Shown here piece after piece: positions 33,485-43,400 of a stretch of DNA of 64,000 nucleotides; positions within the stretch are counted from its first letter, which is position 1, and every line of letters starts with the position of its first letter. The stretch comes from Oryzicola mucosus. Its GTDB lineage: Bacteria; Pseudomonadota; Alphaproteobacteria; Rhizobiales; Rhizobiaceae. A model generated the notes under the pieces. It saw nothing but the letters and a program-made list of their open reading frames with translations, did no database searches and was not told where the DNA came from. The position numbers and the translations under genes were made by a program. Where the stretch lies: assembly GCF_014534685.1 (NCBI RefSeq), contig NZ_JACVVX010000003.1:186001-250000 (forward strand), in the 5' to 3' direction.

Positions 33485-34537
33485 TTACTGAGCAAGCCAG
33501 GCGTTGAAGCGCTGCGTCAGCGTTTCGGCATTGTCGATCCAGAAATCGACGTCGAGCGAAATCGAGTCGGTCATGTTCGCAGGATCAGTCGGAAGGTCCT
33601 TGGCGAGGTCGGCCGCAACCTTTGCGGCGGCTTCCTTGTTCGGCAGGCCGTAGGCCACGAATTCCGGCAGCTTGGCCTGGTTCTCGGGCAGGCTCGCGAA
33701 GGCGATGAAGTCCTGTGCGGCATCCTTGTTTTCCGCGTCCTTCAGCACGACCCAACTGTCGACGGCATAGATGCTGCCGGGGAAGACGACCTTGAAGTTC
33801 TTGCCTTCAGTCCGACTGATGCCGGTGATGCGGCCGTTATAGGCGGACGCCATCGCTACTTCGCCGGAAGCGAGGAACTGCAGTGGCTGGGCGCCTGATT
33901 CCCACCAGACGATGTTCGGCTTCAGTTCGTCGAGCTTCTTGAAGGCGCGCTCCACGCCCTCGTCGGTGGAGAGAACGTCATAGAGCTCATCCTTTGAAAC
34001 GCCGTCGGCGAGTAGCGCAAATTCGAGCGTGTATTTCGGGCCTTTGCGCAGTGAGCGCTTGCCGGGGAACTTCTGGACGTCCCAGAAATCCGCCCATGAA
34101 GCCGGACCTTCCTTCAGCTTGTCGCCGTCATAAGCGATTGCCGTCGACCAGACGATGGCGCCGACGCCGCAGTCGTTGACGGCGCTGTCGAGGAATTTGT
34201 CCTTGCCGCCCATCTTGTCCCAGTCGATCTTTTCGTAGAGGCCGTCGGCGCAGCCAAGCGCCAGTTCTTCAGCTTCCACCTGCACGGCATCCCAGTTCGG
34301 CGCGCCGGCCTTGACCTTGGACTGGATAACGCCGATGCCGCCATCCCAGGCTTCATCGAGCACGGGCTTGCCGGTCTTCTCGGAGAAAGGCTTGAAGTAA
34401 ATGTTGCGTTGCGCATCCTGATAGTTCCCGCCCCAGGAAACGACGGTCAGGTCGCGCGCGAAAACCGGCGCGACGAGGCTTGCGGATAGCGCGATGGCGG
34501 CAACCGCCAGAATTCCGGATTTCATGACAGACTTCAT
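33485..34537 (-). CDS. Polyamine/opine-type periplasmic binding protein
   Basis: A 350-residue family 1-like (PotD-class) solute-binding protein. The first 27 residues are a Sec signal (MKSVMKSGILAVAAIALSAS, cleavage near VFA-RD). The mature start, DLTVVSWGGNYQDAQ, is typical of the putrescine/spermidine/opine group, as is VVWSTAIAYD. It is the first gene of the importer operon. The ligand is unknown; downstream metabolism by kinase, phospholyase and amidase encoded nearby hints at an amino alcohol, hydroxy-amine or amide. Confidence 0.85.
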   Translation of the reverse strand: MKSVMKSGILAVAAIALSASLVAPVFARDLTVVSWGGNYQDAQRNIYFKPFSEKTGKPVLDEAWDGGIGVIQSKVKAGAPNWDAVQVEAEELALGCADGLYEKIDWDKMGGKDKFLDSAVNDCGVGAIVWSTAIAYDGDKLKEGPASWADFWDVQKFPGKRSLRKGPKYTLEFALLADGVSKDELYDVLSTDEGVERAFKKLDELKPNIVWWESGAQPLQFLASGEVAMASAYNGRITGISRTEGKNFKVVFPGSIYAVDSWVVLKDAENKDAAQDFIAFASLPENQAKLPEFVAYGLPNKEAAAKVAADLAKDLPTDPANMTDSISLDVDFWIDNAETLTQRFNAWLAQ

Positions 34538-34737
34538 TGCATTCCCCTTTTCTTCGTTGTGAAAGAACCGGATGGCCCGGCTCCGTTGACGATCTCATGC
34601 AAACCGCCGGATGCCACCTTCGCCTATTGACGTATCGGCTGTCTGCAGATTCCGATCGCGCCCTTCTCCCAAGGCGCTTGCGACCGGTGGATGGTTTTGA
34701 GGCATGGCCGGCCATCAGGGTTTCCCATGGGCCGGTA

Positions 34738-35478
34738 TCAGACGTGCTGCCCTCCATTGATGTGAATTTCCGCGCCATTGATATAAGACGATGGCTCAGT
34801 GCAAAGAAAATAGATTGTTTCCGCGACTTCTCTCGGTTCGCCCAATCTCTGCATCGGAACCTCGGCTGCCACCAGCGCATCCGTTCCCGGCGATAGGATC
34901 GACGTCTCGATTTCACCTGGAGCAATGGCATTTGCCCTGACCCCGCGACGGCCGAACTCATGGGCCATTTCCCGCGTCAACGAGCCGAGAGCCGCCTTCG
35001 ACGCTGCGTAGGCGACACCGGCAAAGGGGTGGACGCGTGTCCCGGCAATCGAGGTAACGTTGACGATCGATCCCTTCGCGGCCTCGAGCTCAGGCATGAG
35101 CGCGCGGGCAATCAATGCCGTCGAGACGACATTGACATTCAGTACCTGTGTCCAGGCAGCCGCGTCCGTGCTCATGACGCCAAGACGAGTGTTTTCCGGC
35201 CCTTTGGGTGAAATGCCGGCATTGTTGACCAGTGCATGCAGCCGGCCGTTCGGCAGACGCTCACGCACAGTTGCGGCAAGTCGGTCGATCTGTGTCAGAT
35301 CGGCAAGGTCTGCCTGGATGTGGCTTTCGCGGGCGGATGGCCATGCACAGTCTTCGGAGAACGCCTGCCGTGATACAGTAAGAATGCGCCAACCTTTCGA
35401 TTGGAACAGTTTGACCGTTGCATGCCCGATGCCGCGGCTTGCACCTGTCAACAACATATAGCGGCGTTCATCAGTCAT
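34738..35478 (-). CDS. SDR-family oxidoreductase (classical)
   Basis: A 246-residue classical short-chain dehydrogenase: cofactor motif LLTGASRGIGHATVKLF, NNAG at the end of beta 4, catalytic Ser in VTSIAGT and Tyr-x3-Lys in YAASKAALG. The C-terminus INGAEIHINGGQHV is standard. The chain reads on the minus strand between the importer operon and its regulator; 200 bases without features separate it from the binding protein. A GntR operator-like motif lies just upstream. It may oxidise an alcohol group of the imported compound. Confidence 0.88.
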   Translation of the reverse strand: MTDERRYMLLTGASRGIGHATVKLFQSKGWRILTVSRQAFSEDCAWPSARESHIQADLADLTQIDRLAATVRERLPNGRLHALVNNAGISPKGPENTRLGVMSTDAAAWTQVLNVNVVSTALIARALMPELEAAKGSIVNVTSIAGTRVHPFAGVAYAASKAALGSLTREMAHEFGRRGVRANAIAPGEIETSILSPGTDALVAAEVPMQRLGEPREVAETIYFLCTEPSSYINGAEIHINGGQHV

Positions 35479-35493
35479 AGGGTGCTCGTTTTG

Positions 35494-35509
35494 ATGCTTG
35501 ATACATCAT
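35494..35509. promoter_or_regulatory. Candidate GntR operator, copy 1
   Basis: ATGCTTGATACATCAT, 15 bases before the SDR start, matches 12 of 16 bases with a motif upstream of the GntR gene (36257-36272). The core TTGATRCATC is nearly palindromic, as expected for an FCD-type GntR dimer. Confidence 0.5.
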
Positions 35510-35547
35510 AATCAGCGTTTTACGATTTGCAAGTCCCTCCTTGGCCC

Positions 35548-36228
35548 TTAGGCTCTCCGCGCCTGCGTGTCCGGACCACCCTCGATACGGTCGAGGATCG
35601 GTTTGCCGCCCAGCAGGATATCGTCGACAATCGCCATGGATGCGGCGGGAGAGTCGTGCCGCTTCAATGCCTCCACTACGGGATAGTGGTGGTCGATCAT
35701 CGCCCGTCCGCCTGCTAGGTAGGCGTCGGAAATATGCGGCCCCATTTGCAGCCAGAGCCGGCGCAGGATGCCGGTGAGCACCGGAAGTCCGGCGATCTGC
35801 GGCAACCTGAAGTGGAAGGCTTGGTTAAGCTGCGTACCCTTCAGCCTGTCGCCGTCGGCAATGGCCTGTTCGTTCTCCCGCAATATCTGCTCCAATGCCT
35901 GGATATCGGCTGTTGTCGCCACTTGCGCGGCTGTTTCCGCAGCAAGGCCCTCGAGGCGGACGCGGATCGACCGAATCTCACGGTAGCGGTGCTGGTCGAT
36001 ATTGGGGATTCGAATATCGCGCGGCGAGCGGAAGATGATCGCTTCGTCATTGGCGAGGCGTAGAATCGCATCGCGGATTGGTGTGACGCTGGTGCCAAAC
36101 TGTTCGGCGAGATCGCGGATCTTCAGCCTGTCGCCAGGCTGGAACCGCCCCTGCATCAGTGCATCGCACAGCGAATTGTAAACCACGCTGTTGAGGTTCT
36201 CATATTCCAGGGCAGGAAAGTCCGGCAT
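35548..36228 (-). CDS. GntR-family regulator, FCD subfamily
   Basis: A 226-residue regulator. The ATG at 36228 (MPDFPALEYENLNSVVYNSL) gives the normal FCD length; longer frames upstream would cross the operator. The winged helix covers about residues 10-75 (LKIRDLAEQFGTSVTPIRDAI), the helical FCD domain the rest, with metal-type residues in NQAFHFRLPQIAG and MIDHHYPVVEAL. It lies between the SDR/importer genes and the divergent kinase/phospholyase/amidase genes, and matching motifs precede it and the SDR gene. It probably controls the whole locus. Confidence 0.85.
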   Translation of the reverse strand: MPDFPALEYENLNSVVYNSLCDALMQGRFQPGDRLKIRDLAEQFGTSVTPIRDAILRLANDEAIIFRSPRDIRIPNIDQHRYREIRSIRVRLEGLAAETAAQVATTADIQALEQILRENEQAIADGDRLKGTQLNQAFHFRLPQIAGLPVLTGILRRLWLQMGPHISDAYLAGGRAMIDHHYPVVEALKRHDSPAASMAIVDDILLGGKPILDRIEGGPDTQARRA

Positions 36229-36256
36229 GAAGTCATCCAAAAAAATGCATGATAAG

Positions 36257-36272
36257 ATACTTGATGCATCTT
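36257..36272. promoter_or_regulatory. Candidate GntR operator, copy 2
   Basis: ATACTTGATGCATCTT contains the perfect palindrome GATGCATC and lies 29 bases upstream of the GntR start, in the divergent region shared with the kinase operon (start 36386). It is the partner of the motif at 35494-35509. Confidence 0.5.
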
Positions 36273-36385
36273 TTCTAACATGGTTCAAGTGCGAGGCTTC
36301 CGCAACCCGGTGGCCTGACCGCCATCCACGGATTTGAGGACAGTGTTGGGCCGACTTTATGGGCCCAACGCAGAATGGAGCAAGC

Positions 36386-37435
36386 ATGACGGAGCCAGTA
36401 TCCGCAGCGAACAAACCGGACGCCATGTCGGCAACATGGAGCGAGACGACACTTGCGGATGCGAAGGCTGCCGTCGCTGATGCCTACGGGCTTGACGGCG
36501 CGGTCAAACGTCTTTCCAGCGAACGCGACGAGACGTTCCTGTTTACGCGCGCCGATGGCGTGGATTTCATCCTCAAGATCGCCAACGCAGCCGAAGACCC
36601 GGCAGCGCTTCAGTTTCAGGACGGCGCTCTGCTGCATCTGGAAGCCGTCGCGCCTGCTGTTCCCGTGCCGCGCTTGGTGCCAACCCTCTCTGCCGAGCCA
36701 AGCCATACCCTCTTCACGACCGACGGCCCGCGCATCATGCGCCTGCTCACCTTTCTTGGCGGCGAGTTGCAGTACCGCACGCCGGTCTCGGAAGCGCAGA
36801 GCCGCAATGTCGGGCGGGCGCTTGCCGGACTGGGGCTCGGTCTCGAGAAATACGATGGCCGCCCGCCCGAGGGAAAGCTGATGTGGGATATCTCCCACAT
36901 GCTGGACCTTGCTGCTGTTACGGACGAAGTCGCCGCTGAACACCGCGCTCAGGTTGAGGCCGTTCTCGACGAATTCGAGCGGTCGCGTCCGGCGATTGCC
37001 GCGCTCGAACGTCGGCAGATCATCCACAACGATTTCAACCCGCACAACATCCTGCTCGATCCGGAAGAGCCGACCAGGGTCGTCGGCATCATCGATTTCG
37101 GCGATATGGTGCATGCGCCTGTTATCAACGATCTTGCCGTCGCGCTCTCCTATCATCTCGCCACGGAAAACTGGGGGGCACGGATCGGGGCGTTCCTGGA
37201 AGGCTTCCTGTCCGCCCGAGCACTGGAGCCGGCTGAGGTCGAACTCCTGCCGCTACTCACGCGGTCGCGGCTGGCGATGTCGATCATCATCGCCGAATGG
37301 CGCTCCGCACGGTTTCCGGAAAACCGTGACTACATCATGCGCAATCACGCCGCTGCCTGGCGCGGTCTGCAGAACATTGCCGATCTCACACCTGCCGGGC
37401 TGAAACGGCTCGTGCCCAACCTTATCGAGGCTTGA
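36386..37435 (+). CDS. Aminoglycoside phosphotransferase-fold small-molecule kinase (hydroxylysine kinase-like)
   Basis: A 349-residue APH/choline-kinase-fold protein. The catalytic loop is HNDFNPHN (Asp216 as base, Asn for metal) and the metal-binding aspartate follows in GIIDFGDM. I chose the ATG at 36386 (MTEPVS) with GGAG 5 bases upstream. Together with the next gene, a phospholyase-like PLP enzyme, this matches the kinase plus phospholyase pair that degrades 5-hydroxylysine or ethanolamine: phosphorylate a hydroxyl, then eliminate phosphate and ammonia. Antibiotic resistance is unlikely in this context. The stop is 2 bases before the next start. Confidence 0.75.
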   Translation: MTEPVSAANKPDAMSATWSETTLADAKAAVADAYGLDGAVKRLSSERDETFLFTRADGVDFILKIANAAEDPAALQFQDGALLHLEAVAPAVPVPRLVPTLSAEPSHTLFTTDGPRIMRLLTFLGGELQYRTPVSEAQSRNVGRALAGLGLGLEKYDGRPPEGKLMWDISHMLDLAAVTDEVAAEHRAQVEAVLDEFERSRPAIAALERRQIIHNDFNPHNILLDPEEPTRVVGIIDFGDMVHAPVINDLAVALSYHLATENWGARIGAFLEGFLSARALEPAEVELLPLLTRSRLAMSIIIAEWRSARFPENRDYIMRNHAAAWRGLQNIADLTPAGLKRLVPNLIEA

Positions 37436-37437
37436 TC

Positions 37438-38748
37438 ATGTCGATGGTGAACGCTTTTTCGCGAGACGATTTCGAACGGCTGGATGAGACCGAGCGGGCG
37501 CTAATCGCGCGCCGTGAAAAGGTGCTCGGCCCAGCCTACCGCCTGTTCTACGAGAAGCCGCTGCATCTTGTGCGCGGCGAAGGCGTCTTCCTCTATGATG
37601 CGGCCGGCGACAAATACCTCGACGCCTACAACAACGTCGCCTCGCTCGGTCATTGCCATCCGCGCGTGGTGGAGGCGATCACCAAGCAGACGGCAGTTCT
37701 CAACACACACACGCGGTATCTTCACGAAGGCATCGTCGATTATGCAGAGGCGCTGACGGCGACCTTCCCAGAGGCGCTGAGCCAGGCGATGTTCACCTGC
37801 ACCGGCAGCGAGGCCAACGATCTGGCCGTGCGCATCGCCCGTCATGTCACTGGCGGAACCGGCATCATCGCAACCGATCTTGCCTATCATGGCCTGACGA
37901 GCGCGGTCGCCGAATTCTCGCCATCGCTTGGCGAATCGGTGACGCTCGGAGCACATGTCCGCACCATTCCCGCACCCGACAGCTACCGTCAGTCGCCGGC
38001 CGAGGTGATGGAAAAGTTCGGTCGCGACGTCAGCGCCGCCATTGCCGATCTCAGGCGCCACGGCATCAAGCCGGCCATGCTGATCACCGACACGATCTTC
38101 TCCAGCGACGGTATTTTCGCAGGGCCGAAGGGTTTCCTGAAGCCGGCGGTGGATGCGATCCATGCGGCCGGCGGCCTCTTTGTGGCCGACGAGGTGCAGC
38201 CCGGCTTCGGCCGTACCGGTGAAGCGATGTGGGGTTTCGAACGCCACGGAGTAGCGCCGGACATGGTGACGATCGGCAAGCCGATGGGCAACGGCTATCC
38301 GATGGCCGGCATCGTGCTGCGCCCCGAGGTCATAGCCGAGTTCGGCCCGCGGGCGCGCTATTTCAACACCTTTGGGGGCAATCCGGTCGCAGCCGCTGCC
38401 GGCAAAGCAGTGCTCGAAACGATCCGCATCGAAGGCCTGCAGCAGAATGCGCTTGAGGTTGGCCGCTACCTGATGGACGGCTTGAGAAGCTTGTCGCACC
38501 CGGAGATCGGCGATGTGCGCGGTTCAGGCCTGTTCATCGGCGTCGAGATCGTCGCGGACCCGACCGCCAAAACCCCTGACGCGGCGCTGACGACCCGGAT
38601 CGTCAATGGCTTGCGCGAACGGCGTGTTCTCATCAGCGCGTCCGGTCCCAATGCGAATATTCTTAAAATCCGTCCCCCACTCGTCTTCTCGCGGGAGAAC
38701 GCGGATATGCTGCTGGATGTCATGGGGGATGTCCTGAAAACCGTCTGA
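37438..38748 (+). CDS. Class III PLP enzyme, phospholyase-like (aminotransferase fold)
   Basis: A 436-residue class III aminotransferase-fold protein. The PLP lysine is Lys281 in [11 protein letters not shown], and the aspartate of the cofactor ring is in [13 protein letters not shown]. The segment GKPMGNGYP closely resembles the ethanolamine-phosphate and phosphohydroxylysine phospholyases (GKPMGNGHP), not ordinary omega-aminotransferases. The ATG at 37438 has GAGG 7 bases upstream. With the kinase just before, the likely reaction is elimination of phosphate and ammonia from a phosphorylated amino alcohol, giving an aldehyde. An aminotransferase is the alternative. Confidence 0.78.
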   Translation: MSMVNAFSRDDFERLDETERALIARREKVLGPAYRLFYEKPLHLVRGEGVFLYDAAGDKYLDAYNNVASLGHCHPRVVEAITKQTAVLNTHTRYLHEGIVDYAEALTATFPEALSQAMFTCTGSEANDLAVRIARHVTGGTGIIATDLAYHGLTSAVAEFSPSLGESVTLGAHVRTIPAPDSYRQSPAEVMEKFGRDVSAAIADLRRHGIKPAMLITDTIFSSDGIFAGPKGFLKPAVDAIHAAGGLFVADEVQPGFGRTGEAMWGFERHGVAPDMVTIGKPMGNGYPMAGIVLRPEVIAEFGPRARYFNTFGGNPVAAAAGKAVLETIRIEGLQQNALEVGRYLMDGLRSLSHPEIGDVRGSGLFIGVEIVADPTAKTPDAALTTRIVNGLRERRVLISASGPNANILKIRPPLVFSRENADMLLDVMGDVLKTV

Positions 38749-38884
38749 TCTTGAGGCGTGTCAGCCTGCTCAGACCAGCTTGCCGGTCCGGTATCGGCTT
38801 TCGCTGCTATGACATTGACACTGAGCCATTCCACTGTTGCCCTCTGTAGGGTGGGTTGCACCGCTGAGATTCCAGGAGACTGAT

Positions 38885-40306
38885 TTGACGGGCGATATTA
38901 CGCGGCTTTCAGCCCTGCATCTTTCAAAAGCCATCCATTCGAAACAGGTTTCCTGCATCGCCGTCATGGAAGCCTATCTGGACCGGATCGAAAGACTCAA
39001 TCCCAATATCAACGCCATCATATTCCTGCGTCCCCGCGCGGAATTACTGGCTGAGGCTAGGTTGGCGGATGAGGAACTGGCAAACGGCGCGTCGCGCGGC
39101 TGGATGCATGGCTTTCCGCAAGCGGTGAAAGATCTCTCAGAGGTGAGGGATCTACCGACAAGCTGGGGTTCGCCGATTTACCGCGACCACGTCTCGACGG
39201 AAGATTCTATTCATGTCGAGCGGATCAGAAAGGCCGGCGCGATCTTCATCGGAAAGACCAATGCGCCTGAATTCGGGCTTGGGTCGCATACCACCAACCC
39301 GGTGCATGGACCCACAAAAAACCCCTACGATCCGACAAAAAGCGCGGGCGGCTCCAGCGGCGGCGCTGCTGCTGCGCTGGCGGCGCGGCTTTTGCCCGTG
39401 GCGGATGGCAGCGACATGATGGGTTCGTTGCGCAACCCGGCCGCATTCAACAATGTCGTCGGGTTCCGCCCGAGCGCCGGCCGCGTGCCGAGCGACGGTA
39501 CGGAACTGTTCATCGGGCAACTGAGCACCGCAGGGCCGATGGGCAGGACGGTCACCGATGTGGCGGCACTGCTTGTGACTCAGGCTGGGTACGACCCCCG
39601 CGATCCGCTGTCGCTGTCCGCCGAGGACCTGACACTGCGCGGTCCGGCGGAAACGAAAGGGCTGAACATTGCCTGGTTCGGTGATTTCGACGGATATCTT
39701 TCGTTTGAGCCCGGCGTCCTTGACCTCGGACGCAAGGCGCTCGACGTGCTCGTCTCCATCGGCTGTCAGATCGAGACCGTTCGGCCGGAGTTCGACCTGC
39801 AAACGCTCTGGGACGCGTGGTTGACCCTGCGCAGCTTCGACGTTGCTCATGGCTTGCGCGAGCTATATGACAGGCCGGAAACGCGAGCACATCTGAACCC
39901 GCAGCTTCGCTACGAGTTCGAGCTGGCGCAGTCCCGCACTCCAGCCGACATTCACGCCGCCTCGACGGTGCGTACGAGCTGGTACAAATATATGCTGGCC
40001 GTGTTCAGCCGTTACGACTATCTGGTCATGCCCGCCGCGCAGATATTCCCTTTCGATGTCGATCTGCCGTGGCCACAGACCGTGGACGTCAAGGAAACCG
40101 ATACGTATCATCGCTGGATGGAGGTGGTGATCGGCCCGACGATGGCCGGATTGCCCGTTGCAGCAATGCCCGCCGGCTTCAACGCCTACGGTATTCCGAA
40201 CGGCATTCAGATTGTCGGTCCACCCCGCTCCGACCGCGCAACACTGGAATTTGCACTCGCCTATGAACAAGCGGCTGAGATTGAAACAGGCAATGCGTTC
40301 GACTGA
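38885..40306 (+). CDS. Amidase-signature family hydrolase
   Basis: A 473-residue amidase. The TTG at 38885 has AGGAG 6 bases upstream, which decides the start over an in-frame GTG at 38837. The Ser-cisSer-Lys triad is visible as Lys82 (QAVKDL), Ser157 (AGGSSGG) and Ser181 (MMGSLRNP); the spacings of 75 and 24 equal those of classic amidase-signature enzymes. The nucleophile motif has MMGS in place of the usual TGGS. It probably hydrolyses a carboxamide, perhaps a derivative entering the kinase/phospholyase route. 136 unremarkable bases separate it from the upstream gene. Confidence 0.88.
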   Translation: MTGDITRLSALHLSKAIHSKQVSCIAVMEAYLDRIERLNPNINAIIFLRPRAELLAEARLADEELANGASRGWMHGFPQAVKDLSEVRDLPTSWGSPIYRDHVSTEDSIHVERIRKAGAIFIGKTNAPEFGLGSHTTNPVHGPTKNPYDPTKSAGGSSGGAAAALAARLLPVADGSDMMGSLRNPAAFNNVVGFRPSAGRVPSDGTELFIGQLSTAGPMGRTVTDVAALLVTQAGYDPRDPLSLSAEDLTLRGPAETKGLNIAWFGDFDGYLSFEPGVLDLGRKALDVLVSIGCQIETVRPEFDLQTLWDAWLTLRSFDVAHGLRELYDRPETRAHLNPQLRYEFELAQSRTPADIHAASTVRTSWYKYMLAVFSRYDYLVMPAAQIFPFDVDLPWPQTVDVKETDTYHRWMEVVIGPTMAGLPVAAMPAGFNAYGIPNGIQIVGPPRSDRATLEFALAYEQAAEIETGNAFD

Positions 40307-40495
40307 GGGGGGCGTGCCACGCGGCCTGACGTTTTACTTCGGATCCGCCAGATCGCTTGCGTGGCGGAAGATCCATCCGCCATATTTGTGGACTTGAGGA
40401 GAGATATCGCGATCTTCACATGAATCGGTCGTTTTGACAAAATCGCAACCTGGCGGTGTCACTCAGTCTTTTTAGATTTGGACTACAAGAGTTTT

Positions 40496-43400
40496 ATGCT
40501 GCACTTCTTACGATTCTTCCTTTCCATCCTGCCCGCCGTGGCCTTCTTCTTCATCGCAATACCCGCTTTCGCCCAAGCGCCATCCAAAGCCGCCATCGCC
40601 CAATCCGATTCCATCGCGCCAAAGATGAAGGCGCTGTCTGCCGGGGGAGACGCCGCGGGGGCGCGACGCATGGCGGAGGAAGCGAGCGCGAAGTTCAAGG
40701 CCGATGGAGAGGTCTGGCTCTCCGCCAGCTATCTTGTCTCAGCCGCGACCTATGCCATACAGATGGGCGACGCGGCCGGAGTGAGCGCTGATTACTATCC
40801 GCGCCTGCAGGAATTGCTCGCCCTTCTGGATGCGGTCGAAGAGACTCGCGGCAGCCAGCTCGTTGCAGTTCTGATGGAAGCCAAAGGCAAGCTCGGCGAG
40901 ACCGACAAACAGGATGAACTTGCAGCTGTCTATGAGGAGCGCGCTGCCAGGGCCCACGGCAAGAACAGCGAAGAGCACATCGAAGCCCAGATCCGCACCG
41001 CTTATAACCAGCTCGAAAGCGGACGCACCGGCGACGGCTTCACCCGGCTCAGACAGGCATTGGCAGAGGCCGCAGCCACCAAGCTGCACGCGTTGACGCT
41101 GAGGCTATACACCGAGGCAGTGCGGGCCTTCATGCAGAACGGTCTCAACGACGGTGCTGCCATTCTGTTCGATCAGGCACTGCAAGCCGATGCCATCAAC
41201 GCCGATGTCAAGGAACTGGCGGATTTCTATCTTGCTTATGCCGAATTTCGCACCTTGGTGCCCGATCCGCAGCAGCATTTCGTACCGCTCTATTCGATGG
41301 CTACCAATCTCTACGATAAGTATTATGGCAGGGAATCAGCCGAATTGATCCATGCCACCGACAAGCTTGCCTCGGCTCTGTCGGGCATCGGCCAATATGG
41401 AACGGCCTTCGACGTAGAGAAGCGCAACTACGAGGTGGCGCTGAAGACGCTGGGCGAAGACAATACCGTTACCTGGCGGATCGCCAACAATCTGGCGGAT
41501 ATGCTGCGTGGGCTGGGTTCGCCAAGGCGCGCCCTGGACTATGATCTCGCCATTCTCGAAAAGCGCAGGAACCACTACGGGCTAGATCACTTCAACACGC
41601 TCGTCAGCGTCAACAACACGGCGCTGAATTATCTCGATCTCGGCGATTATGGAGAAGCCCGACGCTATTTCGACCAGTGTCTGTCGATTGCCACGCAGAT
41701 CGGCGACGAGGCGACGATTGGCAGCATGGAAGCCTGGGTCGACTATACCGATCTCGTTTCCGGCGTGAAGCCGCTGGACAGCGAAGCGATTGGCCGGATG
41801 GAGGCCCTCATCACCGATGGCAATTACCCCGCCATTCTCAGCATGAAGGCGGCCTATCTGCTTGCAGATTACGATGCCGGGAAGGGCGATGCCCAACGCC
41901 AGATCAAGCATTTGCAACAGGCATTCAGTATAGCCGCCGACGAAATGAGCATGGGCCACCCCCTGGCCTTCGCAGGTCGCATTGCTATCGCCAAGGCGAA
42001 GGCCAAAACCGATAGCGCCACTGCGGCCAAGGAGATGGCTGGCGTCGACCGCGACATGCTGAAATGGGTCAATCTGCAGGTTGCAGTGGTCGCAGGTCGC
42101 GATGTCGGCGATGCGATCCGCGCCATGGCCGATGGACTGCTCTACGACTACGCGCTTCTTGCCGAAAGCGACGCCGCGATGGTGCCAGGCTTCATCGATG
42201 CGGCGCGGCGCTGGCCGTCCCTGGCTACGGACGATGCCGACAATGTTTTGAGGCTGCAGCGCTTCATCGATCCAGCGGATACGGGCACCGCTCGACTGCT
42301 GGATCGCGTTCGAAGGCTTGGCCGCATTGCACAGGAAACCTTCGCTGCCGATGTGGAGCAGGACCTTGCCTATAAGTATCTTGAGGAAAGCAAGGTGCTG
42401 GAACGGCAACTTCACCAGCAAGTCGCCGGCCGCTATCAACTCGATCGCGAAACATTGATGAACCAGCCCTTGCCTACGCCGGCGGACCTTTTGGCAGGTG
42501 ATCAGGCGCTGGTCCAGTATTTCACCACCCGCAAATGGCCGGTTGATCGCAGCGGTGACGATCCTATGGAGGACACCAGGCTTTACGCCATCGTCTGGCG
42601 CAAAGGGGAGGCGCCCACCCTGAAAATGCTCGGCGATCCCAACCGCCTGCTAAAGATCGATGGCGATATAGCTGAGGCGATGGATGCGCCGGCACGAGAT
42701 GAAGATGAGGAAACTGGCCTTGGCGAGGGCGGCAGAAAAGCATTTGCCACGCTCCACGACCGACTGATCGCGCCGGTAGAGAAAGACCTTGCCGGTGCCG
42801 AAACGCTTTTCATCGTCCCGGACGGTCCGCTTTTCGCGCTGCCTTTCTCATTGCTGCAGGATTCCAGCGGCAAGCTCCTGGAAGAGCGTTACACGTTGCG
42901 GACGCTGACGGAGCCGGAAGCGCTGTATCGAGCCTTGGACGGCGGCAAACTGCCTATCGAGGGGCGCGTGGTGCTTGCCGGCGGTATCGACTATACGAAT
43001 GGGAAGGAAGCCGGTGCAACACCGCTTCCCGGCACCCTGCGCGAGGTTAAGGAGATTGCTGGCGTGCTCGCCGAAGGGCAGCTCAAGATCGAGACCATAA
43101 CCGGCGACGATGTGCTCGAGCCGGATCTGCGCAAGCGGCTTGAAGGCGCGTCCGTCGCGCATTTGGCCACCCACGGTGCTTATGGCAGCCCACAAAATGG
43201 CGGGGCGAGCAATGTCGATACGATGTGGCAGAGCGAGATTATCCTGGCCCGGTCGGGCGATACCCATGCCATGCGCCGCGACGAAAGCGACGGGCGCCTC
43301 TACGCCTTCGAACTGATGGGTTGGAACCTGGCGGGCCTTGACCTCCTGGTCCTGTCCGCCTGTGAAACCGGTCGTGGCGACGAAGCCTTCATTGGTGGCG

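Noticed and set aside
36386-37435. Aminoglycoside resistance gene
   Set aside because: The fold is shared by many small-molecule kinases; pairing with a phospholyase-like gene and a GntR-regulated importer points to catabolism.
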